A DNA stretch of 64,000 nucleotides from contig VMSX01000023.1 in NCBI GenBank assembly GCA_013791905.1, forward strand, positions 41,072 to 105,071. Reading direction: 5' to 3'. This document shows positions 35,297 to 46,052 of the stretch, in pieces (position 1 is the stretch's first letter; every line of letters begins with the position of its first letter). A model generated the notes under the pieces. That model had not been told where the DNA came from, did not search any database, and worked only from the letters and a program-made list of their open reading frames with translations. The DNA is from Rhodocyclaceae bacterium (GTDB taxonomy: Bacteria; Pseudomonadota; Gammaproteobacteria; Burkholderiales; Rhodocyclaceae). Both the position numbers and the translations under genes were made by a program.

Positions 35297-36348
35297 GTGC
35301 TCGATCCCTCGCCGCCCAGTTCGCGCTCGATCTGCTCGATGCTCGGCAGGCTGGTCCGCAGCTCGGCGGGCAGTGCCGCGACGAGCTGGTATTCGGCCAC
35401 GCCGATCGGCTTGTTGGAATCGCGCAGCGCATATTCCGCAACCACCCGGTTCTGGCTCTTGCAGAGCAACAGGCCGATGGTGGGATTGTCCTGCTCCGAT
35501 TTCACCTGGGAATCAACCGCGCTCAGGTAGAAATTCAATTGCCCCGCGTGCTCCGGCTTGAACGGGCCGGCCTTGAGTTCGATCACCACATAGCAGCGCA
35601 GCTTGAGGTGATAAAACAGCAGGTCGATGAAAAAATCGTCGCCGCCCACCTCGATAGGCACCTGCCGCCCGACGTAGGCGAAGCCAGCGCCCAATTCGAG
35701 CAGGAAGCGCGTGATGTGCTCGACGATGGCGGATTCGATGGCACGTTCGTCAGCCTCGTTGCCGACGCCGAGAAAGTCGAACAGGTAGGGGTCTTTCAGG
35801 GTGTCGCGGGCCAAGTCGGACTGCGGCGCAGGCAGATTCAGCTCAAAGTTGGTGACGGCCTTGCCCTCCCGCTCCAGCAGCCGCGTTTCGATGTGGATGT
35901 TCAGCACGTTGCGCGACCAGCCATGCCGGATGGCGCGCTGCGCATAGGCCAGGCGCAACTGTGAATCCTTCAGCCGGGTCAGCAGCACCAGATTGTGGCC
36001 CCAGGGCAATTGTCCAACAGCCTGTTGGACAATTTCGGCATCGGGCCAGGCCTCGGCAAAGGCCCGCATATACATCAGGTTGGCGCGCGAAAACCCCTTC
36101 ATGTCCGGGAAAGCCACCCGCAGATCATGCGCCAGCCGCTCGATCACCTTGGCGCCCCAGCCCTGCCGCGCCTGCCGCTCCAGGATGTCGCGCCCGATCT
36201 GCCAGTACAGCAATACCAGCTCGCGATTCACCACCAGCGCCGCGCGCTGCTGGGCGGTGAGGATGCGCGTCTTCAGATCGGCCAGCCAGTCGGCGTAGCC
36301 GGCGGGGGTTGTGGTCAGGGCGGGCGGGGTATCGGAGTGGGTGGTCAT
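35293..36348 (-). CDS. YhcG/DUF1016 family PD-(D/E)XK nuclease inside the cas operon
   Basis: The 351-residue protein has the DUF1016 N-terminal helical domain (RAALVVNRELVLLYWQIGRDI, WGAKVIERLAHDLRVAFPDMKGFS) and a C-terminal PD-(D/E)XK nuclease domain. Visible catalytic residues are the Asp in DDFFIDLLFYHLKLRC and Glu/Lys in YVVIELKAGPFKPEHAGQL. YhcG proteins are elsewhere found near restriction systems. Here the gene lies 10 bases after cas7 and overlaps cas4 by GTGA, so it is fully embedded in the operon. It is not part of the standard I-C set. It may be an accessory defence nuclease or a passenger. Confidence 0.9.
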   Translation of the reverse strand: MTTHSDTPPALTTTPAGYADWLADLKTRILTAQQRAALVVNRELVLLYWQIGRDILERQARQGWGAKVIERLAHDLRVAFPDMKGFSRANLMYMRAFAEAWPDAEIVQQAVGQLPWGHNLVLLTRLKDSQLRLAYAQRAIRHGWSRNVLNIHIETRLLEREGKAVTNFELNLPAPQSDLARDTLKDPYLFDFLGVGNEADERAIESAIVEHITRFLLELGAGFAYVGRQVPIEVGGDDFFIDLLFYHLKLRCYVVIELKAGPFKPEHAGQLNFYLSAVDSQVKSEQDNPTIGLLLCKSQNRVVAEYALRDSNKPIGVAEYQLVAALPAELRTSLPSIEQIERELGGEGSST

Positions 36349-36358
36349 GAACAAAGAT

Positions 36359-37285
36359 TCAGCAAATGCGGATTAATTTCACGTTCGGCTGCCCTTCAAT
36401 CGAATGCTCACCGACCGCCACTAGTTGACCGTCAAACAGCACCGAATAGGCACTGAAATCGCGGGCGACATCGTCGCCTTGCCGCTCGACGGTCAGCCTG
36501 TCGAACAGGGCATGCGCCGGTGCATTACCCAGTTCCGAATCATGCTTGAAGACGTAAAGCCCGCGCGTCGACATCTCGCCGCGTGCGGCAGAGCGGTCAT
36601 GCTCGAACATCTGCTCCAGCGCCTTGAAGAAGAGTTCAAGATCGGCCTCGTCGAAACCGGTCTGGCGGGCGAGATGGGCGGAGATAAAGCCGTGAGAACG
36701 GTAGAGACCGTAGGGAACGGTGAATTTGCGGCCCATGGTGCGCTCTTTCTCCAAGTCTTTCTCATTGGTCACGGCCATGCGCGTAATGGAGTGCTCGGAA
36801 CTGACCACCGGATCGATGGAGCGCGCGAAGGTCATCTGGACTGGGCCGCGTACCTGGCCGCAGTTGATTTCGGTGGTCATGACGGCGCCAAAGCTGCGAA
36901 TATCGAAGAAGTTGGCACACATCCAGCCGATCACCTCGCGCGCTTTCTGCATGTCCTTCGGCAGTTTCTTTTCTTCAGGCGTCAACTCGTGGGCGACGTA
37001 GGCGCGCTTGTGCTGGTTGTTGAGTACCGACTTTTCCCGCACATAAATTTCGTGGCGTTTCCTGTCGCCGAGCTTTTCCTTGAAGCCTTCATCCTGCTCT
37101 GCCTCATGCACCATGGCAACAAAGTTACGTACCTTGCGCTTTAGGCAGACGTCCGTCACCAGACCCTTGCCCGTTTCGGCGTCCAGGCGCGGCAGGTTGC
37201 CGGCGTCCGGGTCGCCATTAGGGTTACCATCCTTGACGTCGAACAGCAGGACAAAATCGTAGCGGTGCTTGAGGTTCATGGTCAT
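36359..37285 (-). CDS. cas7: Type I-C Cascade backbone subunit Cas7 (Csd2)
   Basis: The 308-residue protein contains [46 protein letters not shown] and [17 protein letters not shown], all standard for Csd2. Multiple copies line the crRNA in the I-C effector. The ATG at 37285 overlaps the cas8c stop (ATGA). It would be followed directly by cas4 in the canonical order, but here the YhcG-family gene intervenes. Confidence 0.96.
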   Translation of the reverse strand: MTMNLKHRYDFVLLFDVKDGNPNGDPDAGNLPRLDAETGKGLVTDVCLKRKVRNFVAMVHEAEQDEGFKEKLGDRKRHEIYVREKSVLNNQHKRAYVAHELTPEEKKLPKDMQKAREVIGWMCANFFDIRSFGAVMTTEINCGQVRGPVQMTFARSIDPVVSSEHSITRMAVTNEKDLEKERTMGRKFTVPYGLYRSHGFISAHLARQTGFDEADLELFFKALEQMFEHDRSAARGEMSTRGLYVFKHDSELGNAPAHALFDRLTVERQGDDVARDFSAYSVLFDGQLVAVGEHSIEGQPNVKLIRIC

Positions 37286-39075
37286 TCCTTTGCGGTGATG
37301 GATGGGTCAGTGATGACCGATTCGCGTTTGGTAAAAAAGTCCTGGCGCTGGTGGTAGTAGCCGATAGCGAAACGGCCCTGGTCAGCCAGCGGCAGATGCG
37401 CGGGCAAGGTCGGCATCAGGCCGTCGACGATTTCACCGACCAGCTTTTCGAGATTGACGCGCCGGCCCGGGTTGTCGAGCTTTGCCAGATGATGGTTTTT
37501 CATCCGCATCAGTGTGGCGAACACCGTGGCGGGCGTGGCCGAAAAAGCGCCGTAGTAACGGTCGCGGATGGTGGCGTTAATCTTTCCGGGGCCTCCTGCC
37601 GCCTCCTCCTGGATGCGTTCCAGCACAGCGAACAGTCGGCCAAGACGGTAGCCGGGGTTGGCATTTTCCTTGTCGAGCGACACGGTGATCTCCTTTTCAT
37701 AAGGTGTTCGTTTGCGATTGAGGCAAGCTTTGAGGATGGCGGCGCGTGGGTAATTCACGTCTCGTTGAGCACGAATGCGTCGAATTGCTCCACCGAAAAG
37801 CGTTTCCGGGTAGGGCAAGCCTTCAAGGACTGCCCGCATAACTTCGCCAGCGAGATTCGGCGGAATGTTCTCCGGATCACCCCCAGGCCATTTTTTCGAT
37901 GGCGTCGCAATCGAGCGCAACAGGAGTTGCAGCGAAAGAAATTGTGGATCGTGTTTCGGTGGATCAATACAAATACTGTCGAAATGCCTCACGATCCGCT
38001 TGGTCATATCGGCCACCGTGCCCGTCAACCAGAAACGTATCGCGATGCGCGCAGCGTTGGGGGCGAGGCCGAGGACGAAAAATCGGGTCTTGTCGTCCAG
38101 CACCGGCCCAACGCCCTGCCGGACGGCGCTAAGCAGCGCCGCGACCGCGCGGGTGCCACGATCCGGATCGGCATCGTCTTTGCGCGGTTCGTCGAACATG
38201 ACGGCAAAATCGTTTTCCAGCGACGTTTCGTGGTCAGCCCAGAACACCGTGGTGGTATCGCCGACTTGCAGTTTTTGCGGGCTGTCGCGGCGCAGCAAGT
38301 GTTTGAGCGCGGTGGTGTAGGCAAAAGCGGCACGCTTGCCAACGGGAGCGTTTCGGCCTTGATCCTTGCCGTACGAGCAGAAGGCATCGAGGTTGAAGGA
38401 AACCAGCGAGGCTCCGCTGCTTTGGGCATCACGAACACCAGAGATGGATGAATGCAGGCGCTCGATCTCGTCCATCTCACCGCTGACCAGGCAATGCAGG
38501 GCAGAGGAGGGCGCGCCGCGTTTCATGATGGCGGCGCTCACTGCAGGGCGCTGGCAAACCAGATCGACGTCGCTACGCAGACGAAATGTCAGATTGGGAT
38601 TGGTTTCCGAAATCTCGCTACCCAATTCACCCAGAGCCGCAACGATCTCATCGCCACCAAGCTGCGCAAACGCAAGCACTGCCTGAACCCCGCCGTCTTG
38701 CTGCGCGGCCTCCGGCAGGTGTCGTATTTCCTCGATGAAGGCCGCCCGCATTTCCGTCAGTCGGGCCCGGTATTCGGTTTCCTTGCCTTTGGCCTGCCGT
38801 TCCGCGAGTTTCTTGGCATCAGCAATGCCCAGCACATATTCGGCATTGCCCCAGAGCAGGTTGGCGGCAACATTGACTGACTTCTTGACGCCTTGCGGCA
38901 CGAGAAAGCCGCGCGCCTGCTTCCTCTTGCCGACTAGTTCGCGCGTGTCGAGTATCTGCACCGGACGCCCGTCGGCTTCAAGTTCAATGACGAAGGGAAT
39001 GTCCTTCAGCTCGAAACCGTCGCGGGGCAATTCCGGCTTTCTTGCGTAGTAGTCGTGCAGTGCCTGAAGAATCAT
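37282..39075 (-). CDS. cas8c: Type I-C Cascade large subunit Cas8c (Csd1)
   Basis: The 597-residue protein [20 protein letters not shown] has [47 protein letters not shown] and the C-terminal [14 protein letters not shown] and [10 protein letters not shown], standard for Csd1. It recognises the PAM. In type I-C an internal start within this gene commonly yields a Cas11-like small subunit; the C-terminal helical part present here would supply it. The start overlaps the cas5 stop (ATGA). Confidence 0.96.
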   Translation of the reverse strand: MILQALHDYYARKPELPRDGFELKDIPFVIELEADGRPVQILDTRELVGKRKQARGFLVPQGVKKSVNVAANLLWGNAEYVLGIADAKKLAERQAKGKETEYRARLTEMRAAFIEEIRHLPEAAQQDGGVQAVLAFAQLGGDEIVAALGELGSEISETNPNLTFRLRSDVDLVCQRPAVSAAIMKRGAPSSALHCLVSGEMDEIERLHSSISGVRDAQSSGASLVSFNLDAFCSYGKDQGRNAPVGKRAAFAYTTALKHLLRRDSPQKLQVGDTTTVFWADHETSLENDFAVMFDEPRKDDADPDRGTRAVAALLSAVRQGVGPVLDDKTRFFVLGLAPNAARIAIRFWLTGTVADMTKRIVRHFDSICIDPPKHDPQFLSLQLLLRSIATPSKKWPGGDPENIPPNLAGEVMRAVLEGLPYPETLFGGAIRRIRAQRDVNYPRAAILKACLNRKRTPYEKEITVSLDKENANPGYRLGRLFAVLERIQEEAAGGPGKINATIRDRYYGAFSATPATVFATLMRMKNHHLAKLDNPGRRVNLEKLVGEIVDGLMPTLPAHLPLADQGRFAIGYYHQRQDFFTKRESVITDPSITAKE

Positions 39076-39743
39076 CCCCGTACCTCTGCGCTCATCAGAT
39101 CAATCACGCCGGCCTTCATTTCGGCACGAAAGAATTTCGGCGTCGGGTCTTTCAGGTTGGTGAAATCCATGTCGTGAAGCATCCAGCCCAGATCACGGCT
39201 CTCGGCAATGGGCGCAGGTTCTTCCGCCAAGCCTTCGATCAGGCGGAAGTCACAAGCGAATTCTCGGCAGCCCAGGTAAGGCTGGTTGATGCACTGGCCC
39301 TTGGCAGCACGACGCAAAAACATTTCGTGAAATTTGGCCGCGGTATTGCCATCCTCGCCGCCAAATTTGGACAGGTGCGGAAACTGGCCACGATGCTGCG
39401 TCGGATCGCGGTCCATCGCGAAGCCGGCATGGACGCGGTAGGCCACATCGCGCAGGAACAGGCCGGCGCGTTGCTGGCGTTCGTCTTCGATAAAAATGCC
39501 TTCGCTGCCCGGCGAAGCGATCTTGCCAACCTCGTTGCGTCGCAGGTTGATCCAGCGGATCGGTTTCAGTACCTCGATCTTCATTACCCGCCAGGTGATC
39601 GCCGGCTTCCACAAAATAGCCTCGAACACGGCGCGCGCCGCCGAAGGCGTGATGACATCGTAGGAGACGCGCTCGACCTTCATTTCCGGTCGGGTGAAAC
39701 AGGCGAAATCGCCGCGTAATTCAAGGCAATACATGGTTCGCAA
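39072..39743 (-). CDS. cas5c: CRISPR pre-crRNA endonuclease Cas5c
   Basis: The 223-residue protein contains YCLELRGDFACFTRPEMKVE, VSYDVITPSAARAVFEAI and WRVMKIEVLKPIRW. Cas5c is the crRNA-processing enzyme in type I-C, where Cas6 is absent, consistent with the hairpin repeat here. A strong AGGAGG sits 5 bases before a TTG at 39743, and an ATG follows three codons later; the TTG is preferred on ribosome-site spacing. Confidence 0.95.
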   Translation of the reverse strand: MRTMYCLELRGDFACFTRPEMKVERVSYDVITPSAARAVFEAILWKPAITWRVMKIEVLKPIRWINLRRNEVGKIASPGSEGIFIEDERQQRAGLFLRDVAYRVHAGFAMDRDPTQHRGQFPHLSKFGGEDGNTAAKFHEMFLRRAAKGQCINQPYLGCREFACDFRLIEGLAEEPAPIAESRDLGWMLHDMDFTNLKDPTPKFFRAEMKAGVIDLMSAEVRG

Positions 39744-39754
39744 GGGAGCCTCCT

Positions 39755-41953
39755 TCAGAACACCAGCGGGTCGTTGTTATTGTCGATGACGACGCCAAGA
39801 TGCACATGGTATAGCGTATCGACGTTCTGGGCGAATATTCCCGGCCAGACTTCGCGGACTGCATCGGTCAGCACCAGCCGCTCGACCACGCGGCGCGGCA
39901 GATTGACGGCGTAGCGTTGGAGCTTGCGCATCAACCAGCGTTCCGGGCCGTCCTTGGTCAGCTTGCCAATCAAGCTCCTGCTTTCATCCCACCAGACGAG
40001 AATGGGCTGGCTATCGGCATCATCGACATAGCGAAATTTCTCGGCGGCGGTGCGGAACTGGATTTCCATGCGGCCGGCGTCCCGCACCAGCAAGCCGTGC
40101 ATGTCATGCTTGTCCCAGTTCGCTTCGGACAGGTAGAAGTGGCGGAAGTAACGCTCGAAGGTCTCCGGCGACAGGGGATCGAGCAATGTGCCGGCCATCA
40201 GGCCAATCGTGGTTTGCTCGGCGCGGCGCAATTGCCCGGGCGGCGCGCCTTTCGGCGGTACAAAGACAATCACGCGGCCTGATTCGCGGCGGCCTTCGCG
40301 GTTGCAGCGGCCGGCCGCCTGGGCAATGGAGTCGAGCCCGGCCAGGGCTCGATAAACCACAGGAAAGTCGACGTCGACACCGGCTTCGATCAATTGGGTG
40401 GAGACTACTCGCACCGGTTCGCTGGCGTCGAGACGGCGGCGAATGTCCGCGATGGTTTGCGCGCGGTGCGCGCCGCACATCGATGCCGAAAGATGGACCG
40501 CACCGCCCTCAAGCCGGTTCAGGCGCTGCCAGAGTTCACGGCAATCGCTGCGCGTGTTGACGATGGCCAGCGCCGCCGTCCCGCCAACGCCGACTTTCTC
40601 GGTAATCTCATCCCAAGTCTCGCGCGCCTGAAAATCGGCTGGGAGTTCGACGGTTACACGCTTGAGTGAGTCGAACAGCCCTTGCGGGGCATCGATGATT
40701 TCGCGCACATGATCAAGGCCGCGCAGTTCGCGGCCGAAGCTCGCGACATTGGTCAGCGCGGGCTGGGTCGCAGTGCACAGCACCACCGTCACGCGGTAGT
40801 GCTTTGCCAGCAGGTTCAGTACGTCGATACAGGGTTGCAGCAATTCGGGCGGCAGGGTCTGCGCCTCGTCCAGCACGATGACGCTGTCGATGAGGTTGTG
40901 CAACTTGCGGCAACGCGAGGTTTTGGCGGCGAACAGCGATTCGAACAACTGCACGTTGGTGGTGACGATCACCGGTGCCCCCCAGTTTTCCGTCGCCAGC
41001 CGGCTCTTCGCCGTTTCCCGGTCGGGGTCAAGGCTGCTGTGATGTTCGATCACGGCCTCGCCGAAGATGTCGCGATAAATCGTGGCGGTTTGTTCGATGA
41101 TGCTGGTGTAGGGAATGGCATAGATTACCCGCTGCTTGCCATGCGCCTTGGCGTGATTGAGCGCGAAGGCCATGCTCGCCAGCGTCTTGCCGCCGCCGGT
41201 GGGAACGGTGAGGCTGAACAGGCCCGGCTGCAGCACAGCCTTGTCGCGGCACTGGCACAGCACGTCGGCACGGACACGATTCACCGGTGTCCGGGGCGCA
41301 CTCGCATAGGTCGCCATGTGAGTGTCGAGACGTTCCAGCAACTGCGCAATGGACACATCCTGTTGGCGAGTTTCCGCTTTGTCCGGTGCCATGAAGGCTT
41401 CGGTGTCGAGAAAATCAGCATCAACGAGGCATGAAAACAGCATGCGTAGCCACAGATGCACGCCGTCGCGATTGCCCGGAATTTTCGGTATCGCGGGAGG
41501 GGGTGGCGCGAGAATGTCAGCGGGAATCTCGGCCAGGGGCAAGACGTCAAGGTGCTCCTCCTGTGTCAGACGCACGGACAGCGCCGCTCCCGCATTCTGG
41601 TCGCCGTGCCAATCGGGCAGTCCGGCGTGGTGGCCGGCAATCAGATAAGCGAGAATTCGGCCCGGTGGCCCGAGTTTCTGAACGGCATGCAGGGCACCAG
41701 CGGTCGAATGGTTGCGCGGGCCACTTTCGATGTGAGCTTCCGGGTTGTAGCCTGATTCGCGCTGAATCATCGACTGGAAGGCGGGCGCGTACTTACCCAG
41801 GTCGTGCCACAGTCCGGCCACGGTCGCCCAGTCGCCGGCGCGCAGTTGGGCGGCACATAGACCCGCCCTGCGCGCGACTTCGCGAAGGTGTTCATCCAGC
41901 GGATGAAGTACCCAGCCGTCCTTATCATTGCGTACATGCGCGATGTAATCCAT
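39755..41953 (-). CDS. cas3: CRISPR-associated helicase-nuclease Cas3
   Basis: The 732-residue protein has an HD nuclease domain (LWHDLGKYAPAF with H50/D51; AGHHAGLPDWHGD) and a superfamily 2 helicase: TVPTGGGKTLASMAF, VLDEAQTLPPELL, CTATQPAL, QAAGRCNREGR. It is recruited by Cascade to unwind and degrade target DNA. It is the first gene of the operon; the upstream 217-base gap to the divergent FAD oxidase holds its promoter, a dispersed motif copy and the right-edge 15-bp repeat. Confidence 0.96.
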   Translation of the reverse strand: MDYIAHVRNDKDGWVLHPLDEHLREVARRAGLCAAQLRAGDWATVAGLWHDLGKYAPAFQSMIQRESGYNPEAHIESGPRNHSTAGALHAVQKLGPPGRILAYLIAGHHAGLPDWHGDQNAGAALSVRLTQEEHLDVLPLAEIPADILAPPPPAIPKIPGNRDGVHLWLRMLFSCLVDADFLDTEAFMAPDKAETRQQDVSIAQLLERLDTHMATYASAPRTPVNRVRADVLCQCRDKAVLQPGLFSLTVPTGGGKTLASMAFALNHAKAHGKQRVIYAIPYTSIIEQTATIYRDIFGEAVIEHHSSLDPDRETAKSRLATENWGAPVIVTTNVQLFESLFAAKTSRCRKLHNLIDSVIVLDEAQTLPPELLQPCIDVLNLLAKHYRVTVVLCTATQPALTNVASFGRELRGLDHVREIIDAPQGLFDSLKRVTVELPADFQARETWDEITEKVGVGGTAALAIVNTRSDCRELWQRLNRLEGGAVHLSASMCGAHRAQTIADIRRRLDASEPVRVVSTQLIEAGVDVDFPVVYRALAGLDSIAQAAGRCNREGRRESGRVIVFVPPKGAPPGQLRRAEQTTIGLMAGTLLDPLSPETFERYFRHFYLSEANWDKHDMHGLLVRDAGRMEIQFRTAAEKFRYVDDADSQPILVWWDESRSLIGKLTKDGPERWLMRKLQRYAVNLPRRVVERLVLTDAVREVWPGIFAQNVDTLYHVHLGVVIDNNNDPLVF

Positions 41954-42029
41954 GAATCCTCCACTGCAACGGCATCATCCTGCCGACCACTTGGCGCACC
42001 AGGTGAGCCCGACAAAGAAGCTTTACGCA

Positions 42030-42054
42030 AAAAGTCGGCGCTGACAGGACGGCG
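42030..42054 (+). repeat. Dispersed 25-bp motif, copy 6
   Basis: This copy, 24 of 25 bases identical to the consensus, lies in the divergent gap 77 bases upstream of cas3, between cas3 and the right-edge 15-bp repeat. Confidence 0.65.
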
Positions 42055-42100
42055 AAGCTGGCCCGCGACGTCAATGATGACGGCAAATCCCGTTTCTCGA

Positions 42101-42115
42101 CAGGGTTTTTGCCCC
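42101..42115 (+). repeat. 15-bp direct repeat at the right edge of the CRISPR-Cas module
   Basis: This stretch is identical to 32136-32150 and in the same orientation. Beyond it the sequence becomes the leader of the FAD oxidase. Confidence 0.55.
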
Positions 42116-42170
42116 AGTCCAATCGGTTAGAATTTACCGCTTTGCGGCATTGTCCCCGACCCTACTGCCC

Positions 42171-45100
42171 ATGACCGCCCGACTGCGGGAAATTCCCTAC
42201 AACACCACTTCGTTTTCGGACCGCGAGATCGTCATCCGCTTGCTGGGTGAAGAGATGTGGGCGGTGCTGGATGTGTTGCGCGGCCAGCGCGTCACCGGCC
42301 GTTCGGCGCGCATGTTGTATGAGGTGCTGGGCGACATCTGGGTGGTACGCCGCAACCCCTATCTCGAAGATGACCTGCTCGCCAGCCCGGAGCGCCGTCA
42401 GGCACTGGTTGGCGCACTCAAGCACCGGCTGGCCGAAATCGAGCGGCGCCGCGCCGGCAACGCGGCCGTGGCGCAGCTCCTTGTCGCGGCAGAGAAGGCG
42501 GTGGCCGATTTCGAGCAGTGGTTCGTCGACACCCGCGCGCTGCGCAAGAAGGTGATGCAGCGGCTGGCCCGCCACACCCATCGCGACAACATCGGCTTTG
42601 ACGGCCTGTCACGCGTGGCGCATGTGACGGATGCCACCGACTGGCGGGTCGAGTACCCCTTTGTCGTGCTAACGCCCGATACCGAAGAGGAGATCGCCCC
42701 GCTGGTGCGCGGGCTGATCGAACTTGAGCTGACCATCATCCCGCGTGGTGGCGGCACCGGCTATACCGGGGGCGCCGTGCCGCTAACGCCCCGTTCGGCG
42801 GTCATCAATACCGAAAAGCTCATCGACATGGGGCTGCCGGTCGAAACGCTGCTGCCCGGACTGACGCAGCCCTACACCACCCTGTTTACCGGTGTCGGCG
42901 TCGTCACCCGCCGCGCCATTGAGCGGGCGGAGGCGGCCAGCCGCATCTTCGCCTGCGACCCGACCTCGGCCGACGCTTCCTGCATCGGCGGCAACATCGC
43001 CATGAACGCTGGCGGCAAGAAGGCCGTGCTGTGGGGGACGGCGCTCGACAACCTGGCCTCGTGGCGGATGGTGGATACGCAGGGTATGTGGTTGGAGGTG
43101 GAGCGGATCGACCACAACCTGGGCAAGATCCACGAGCAGGAGACGGTCACTTTCCGTATCAAGCACCTGAGCGACAGCGGTGCCGTGATGAACGAGGAGA
43201 AGCTGACCATCCCCGGCGGCACTTTCCGCAAAACCGGTCTGGGCAAGGACGTTACCGACAAGTTTCTCGCCGGCCTGCCCGGCATACAGAAGGAAGGTTG
43301 CGACGGCATCATCACTTCGGCGGTCTGGATATTGCACCAGATGCCGCCGGTGACGCGCACCGTCTGTCTCGAATTCTTTGGCCAGGTGCGCGATGCCGTG
43401 CCGAGCATTGTCGAGATTACCGACTACTTCAAGCCGGGTGGCGCGGGGCTGGCTGCCGGTGTGCGACTGGCCGGTTTCGAGCATCTGGACGAGCGCTATG
43501 TCAAGGCGGTCGGCTACGCCACCAAGGCCAAGCGCCACGGCCGGCCGAAGATGGTGCTGATCGGCGATATCGTCGGCGCCGACGAGGCGGCGGTGATGCG
43601 CGCCACCTCGGCTGTGGTGAAAATGGCCAACGCGCGCAATGGCGAGGGTTTCATCGCCGTCACCCCGGAGGCACGCAAGCAGTTCTGGCTCGATCGCGGC
43701 CGCACGGCGGCGATCTCGCGCCATACCAACGCCTTCAAGATCAACGAGGATGTGGTGATTCCCCTGCCGCGCATGGGCGACTATTGCGACGGCATCGACC
43801 GGCTCAACATCGATCTGTCGATCAGCAACAAGCTGGCCTTGTGTGAAGCCCTGGAAGGGTTTTTGCGCAGCGACATCGGCAACTGGCCGCTGCACCTCGG
43901 CGACGCGGCGCAGACCGGACTGAATGCGGAAGCGGTGGTCGGTGAGCGGCGCGATCTGGCGCTGGAGGCGGTGGCCGAAGTGCGCGCACGCTGGCAGGCG
44001 CTGCTCGATGCGCTGAACACCGATGAGGCGGTGTTCCACCAACTGCAGGATTATTCGACGCGCGTCTCCTGGAAGAGCGAACTCAAGCCGCTGATGGAGG
44101 AGATCTTCGTCGGCGTTGCCTATGGTCCATTGCTTGAACGCATCTTCGCGCTGCATCAGGAAGTTCTGCGCGGCCGCGTGTTTATCGCCCTGCACATGCA
44201 CGCCGGCGACGGCAACGTGCATACCAACATCCCCGTCAACTCCGACAACTACGCCATGCTGCAGACGGCCTATCGCACGGTCGAGCGCATCATGGCGCTG
44301 GCGCGGTCCTTGGGCGGCGTGATTTCCGGCGAGCATGGCATTGGCATCACCAAGCTGGAATTCCTCGACGCCGAGGAAATCCGCCCGTTCCGCGAATACA
44401 AACAGCGCATCGACCCGACCGGCCGCTTCAACAAGGGCAAGCTGATGGCCGGGGCCGACCTGCGCAACGCCTACACGCCTTCGTTCGCCCTGCTGGGCGT
44501 CGAATCGCTGATCATGGAGCAGTCGGAAATCGGCCGCATCACCGATTCGATCAAGGATTGCCTGCGCTGCGGCAAGTGCAAACCGGTGTGCTCTACACAT
44601 GTGCCGCGCGCCAACCTGCTCTACAGCCCGCGCAACAAGATTCTCGGCGTCGGCCTGCTGGTCGAGGCCTTCCTCTATGAAGAGCAGACGCGGCGCGGCA
44701 TCTCGCTCAAGCACTTCGAGGAATTCTCCGACGTCGCCGACCACTGCACGGTCTGCCACAAGTGCCTGAAGCCCTGTCCGGTCGACATCGACTTCGGCGA
44801 CGTGTCGATCGCCATGCGCAACTTCCTGCGCACGCAGGGCAAGAAAAAAACCTCGCCTGGCACGCGGCTGGCCATGGCCTTCCTCACCGCCACCGACCCG
44901 ACCACCATCAAGGCCATGAAGGCCGGCATGATCGACCTCGGCTACCGTGCCCAGCGCCTTGGCCACTGGGCCGCCAAAATGCTCGGGCTGACGCAGGACA
45001 CGGTGCGTCGTCCGCCTGCCTCGCTGGGTCGGCCAAATGTGCAAACGCAGGTCATCCACTTCCTCAACAAACCGTTGCCGGCCAACGTGCCGCGGCGGAC

Positions 45101-45962
45101 CGCGCGCGCCTTGCTCGATGTCGAGGACAGCGCCATGATTCCGGTGATCCGCGACCCGCACAAGGCCAGCGAGGAAGCGGATGCCGTGTTCTATTTCCCC
45201 GGCTGCGGCTCGGAACGCCTGTTCTCGCAGGTGGGTCTTGCCACCCAGGCCATGCTCTGGCATGTTGGCACCACCACGGTGCTGCCACCCGGTTACCTGT
45301 GCTGCGGCTATCCGCAGACCTCGTCGGGCGATGATGACAAGGGGCGCGCGATCACTACGGCCAATCGCGTGCTGTTCCATCGCGTCGCCAACACACTCAA
45401 CTATCTCGACATCAAGACGGTGATCGTCAGTTGCGGCACCTGCATGGACCAGTTGCTGAAATACGAATTCGAACGCATCTTTCCCGGCTGCCGCCTGCTC
45501 GACATCCATGAGTATCTGATGGAAAAGGGCGTCAAACTGGAGGGTGTGGAGGGCGTGCAATATCTCTACCACGACCCCTGCCACACGCCGATGAAGTCGT
45601 ACAACCCGACCACCGTGGCGAGCACCTTGATGGGCAAGCCGGTGCTGCTTTCCGATCGCTGTTGCGGCGAATCCGGCACGCTCGCCGTGACGCGCCCTGA
45701 CGTGTCGACACAGGTACGCTTTCGTAAGCAGCAGGAAATAGAAGACGGTGTGGCGAAACTGAAAGTCGGCGCTGGTGAGACGACGAAAATCCTCACCTCA
45801 TGCCCGAGCTGCCTGCAAGGCCTCGCGCGTTACCGCGAAGATGCCGGTGTCGAGGCCGATTACATCGTCGTCGAACTGGCCCGCCACCTGCTCGGCAAGG
45901 ACTGGCTGGAGAATTACGTCAGCGCGGCAAATACAGGCGGCATCGAGCGCGTGCTGCTTTAG
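42171..45962 (+). CDS. Giant FAD-linked oxidase / Fe-S / CCG-domain oxidoreductase (DUF3683-type)
   Basis: The 1263-residue fusion begins with a DUF3683-like region ([20 protein letters not shown]). A PCMH-type FAD domain follows ([36 protein letters not shown]), then an FAD-oxidase C-terminal domain ([32 protein letters not shown]). Two 4Fe-4S motifs come next ([33 protein letters not shown]) and two CCG cysteine domains close it ([16 protein letters not shown]...[24 protein letters not shown]...CCGESGTLA). It joins in one chain what GlcD/GlcF or LldEF do separately, so a 2-hydroxyacid dehydrogenase passing electrons to the quinone pool is likely. Its C-terminal part carries motif copy 7 (LKVGAGET). 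The ATG at 42171 is preferred over an upstream TTG. Confidence 0.85.
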   Translation: MTARLREIPYNTTSFSDREIVIRLLGEEMWAVLDVLRGQRVTGRSARMLYEVLGDIWVVRRNPYLEDDLLASPERRQALVGALKHRLAEIERRRAGNAAVAQLLVAAEKAVADFEQWFVDTRALRKKVMQRLARHTHRDNIGFDGLSRVAHVTDATDWRVEYPFVVLTPDTEEEIAPLVRGLIELELTIIPRGGGTGYTGGAVPLTPRSAVINTEKLIDMGLPVETLLPGLTQPYTTLFTGVGVVTRRAIERAEAASRIFACDPTSADASCIGGNIAMNAGGKKAVLWGTALDNLASWRMVDTQGMWLEVERIDHNLGKIHEQETVTFRIKHLSDSGAVMNEEKLTIPGGTFRKTGLGKDVTDKFLAGLPGIQKEGCDGIITSAVWILHQMPPVTRTVCLEFFGQVRDAVPSIVEITDYFKPGGAGLAAGVRLAGFEHLDERYVKAVGYATKAKRHGRPKMVLIGDIVGADEAAVMRATSAVVKMANARNGEGFIAVTPEARKQFWLDRGRTAAISRHTNAFKINEDVVIPLPRMGDYCDGIDRLNIDLSISNKLALCEALEGFLRSDIGNWPLHLGDAAQTGLNAEAVVGERRDLALEAVAEVRARWQALLDALNTDEAVFHQLQDYSTRVSWKSELKPLMEEIFVGVAYGPLLERIFALHQEVLRGRVFIALHMHAGDGNVHTNIPVNSDNYAMLQTAYRTVERIMALARSLGGVISGEHGIGITKLEFLDAEEIRPFREYKQRIDPTGRFNKGKLMAGADLRNAYTPSFALLGVESLIMEQSEIGRITDSIKDCLRCGKCKPVCSTHVPRANLLYSPRNKILGVGLLVEAFLYEEQTRRGISLKHFEEFSDVADHCTVCHKCLKPCPVDIDFGDVSIAMRNFLRTQGKKKTSPGTRLAMAFLTATDPTTIKAMKAGMIDLGYRAQRLGHWAAKMLGLTQDTVRRPPASLGRPNVQTQVIHFLNKPLPANVPRRTARALLDVEDSAMIPVIRDPHKASEEADAVFYFPGCGSERLFSQVGLATQAMLWHVGTTTVLPPGYLCCGYPQTSSGDDDKGRAITTANRVLFHRVANTLNYLDIKTVIVSCGTCMDQLLKYEFERIFPGCRLLDIHEYLMEKGVKLEGVEGVQYLYHDPCHTPMKSYNPTTVASTLMGKPVLLSDRCCGESGTLAVTRPDVSTQVRFRKQQEIEDGVAKLKVGAGETTKILTSCPSCLQGLARYREDAGVEADYIVVELARHLLGKDWLENYVSAANTGGIERVLL
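45761..45785 (+). repeat. Dispersed 25-bp motif, copy 7
   Basis: This copy, 20 of 25 bases identical to the consensus, lies in frame within the last 65 codons of the FAD/Fe-S oxidoreductase, between two CCG cysteine segments. Confidence 0.5.
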
Positions 45963-45993
45963 GAAGACGCTGCCCAATTCCAGTTGCGTCATT

Positions 45994-46016
45994 CCGGTGT
46001 GATGTTCTTGCACCGG
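45994..46016 (+). terminator. Hairpin after the FAD/Fe-S oxidoreductase
   Basis: The inverted repeat CCGGTG/CACCGG with an 11-base loop lies 30 bases past the stop. No T run follows, so it is a weak terminator candidate. Confidence 0.3.
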
Positions 46017-46052
46017 TGTGACGGAACTTGAGGCGTTTTACGTGGTGCGGCC

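Noticed and set aside
42783..45584. 933-codon open frame on the minus strand
   Set aside because: It is antisense to the clearly recognised FAD/Fe-S oxidoreductase and has no recognisable domains.
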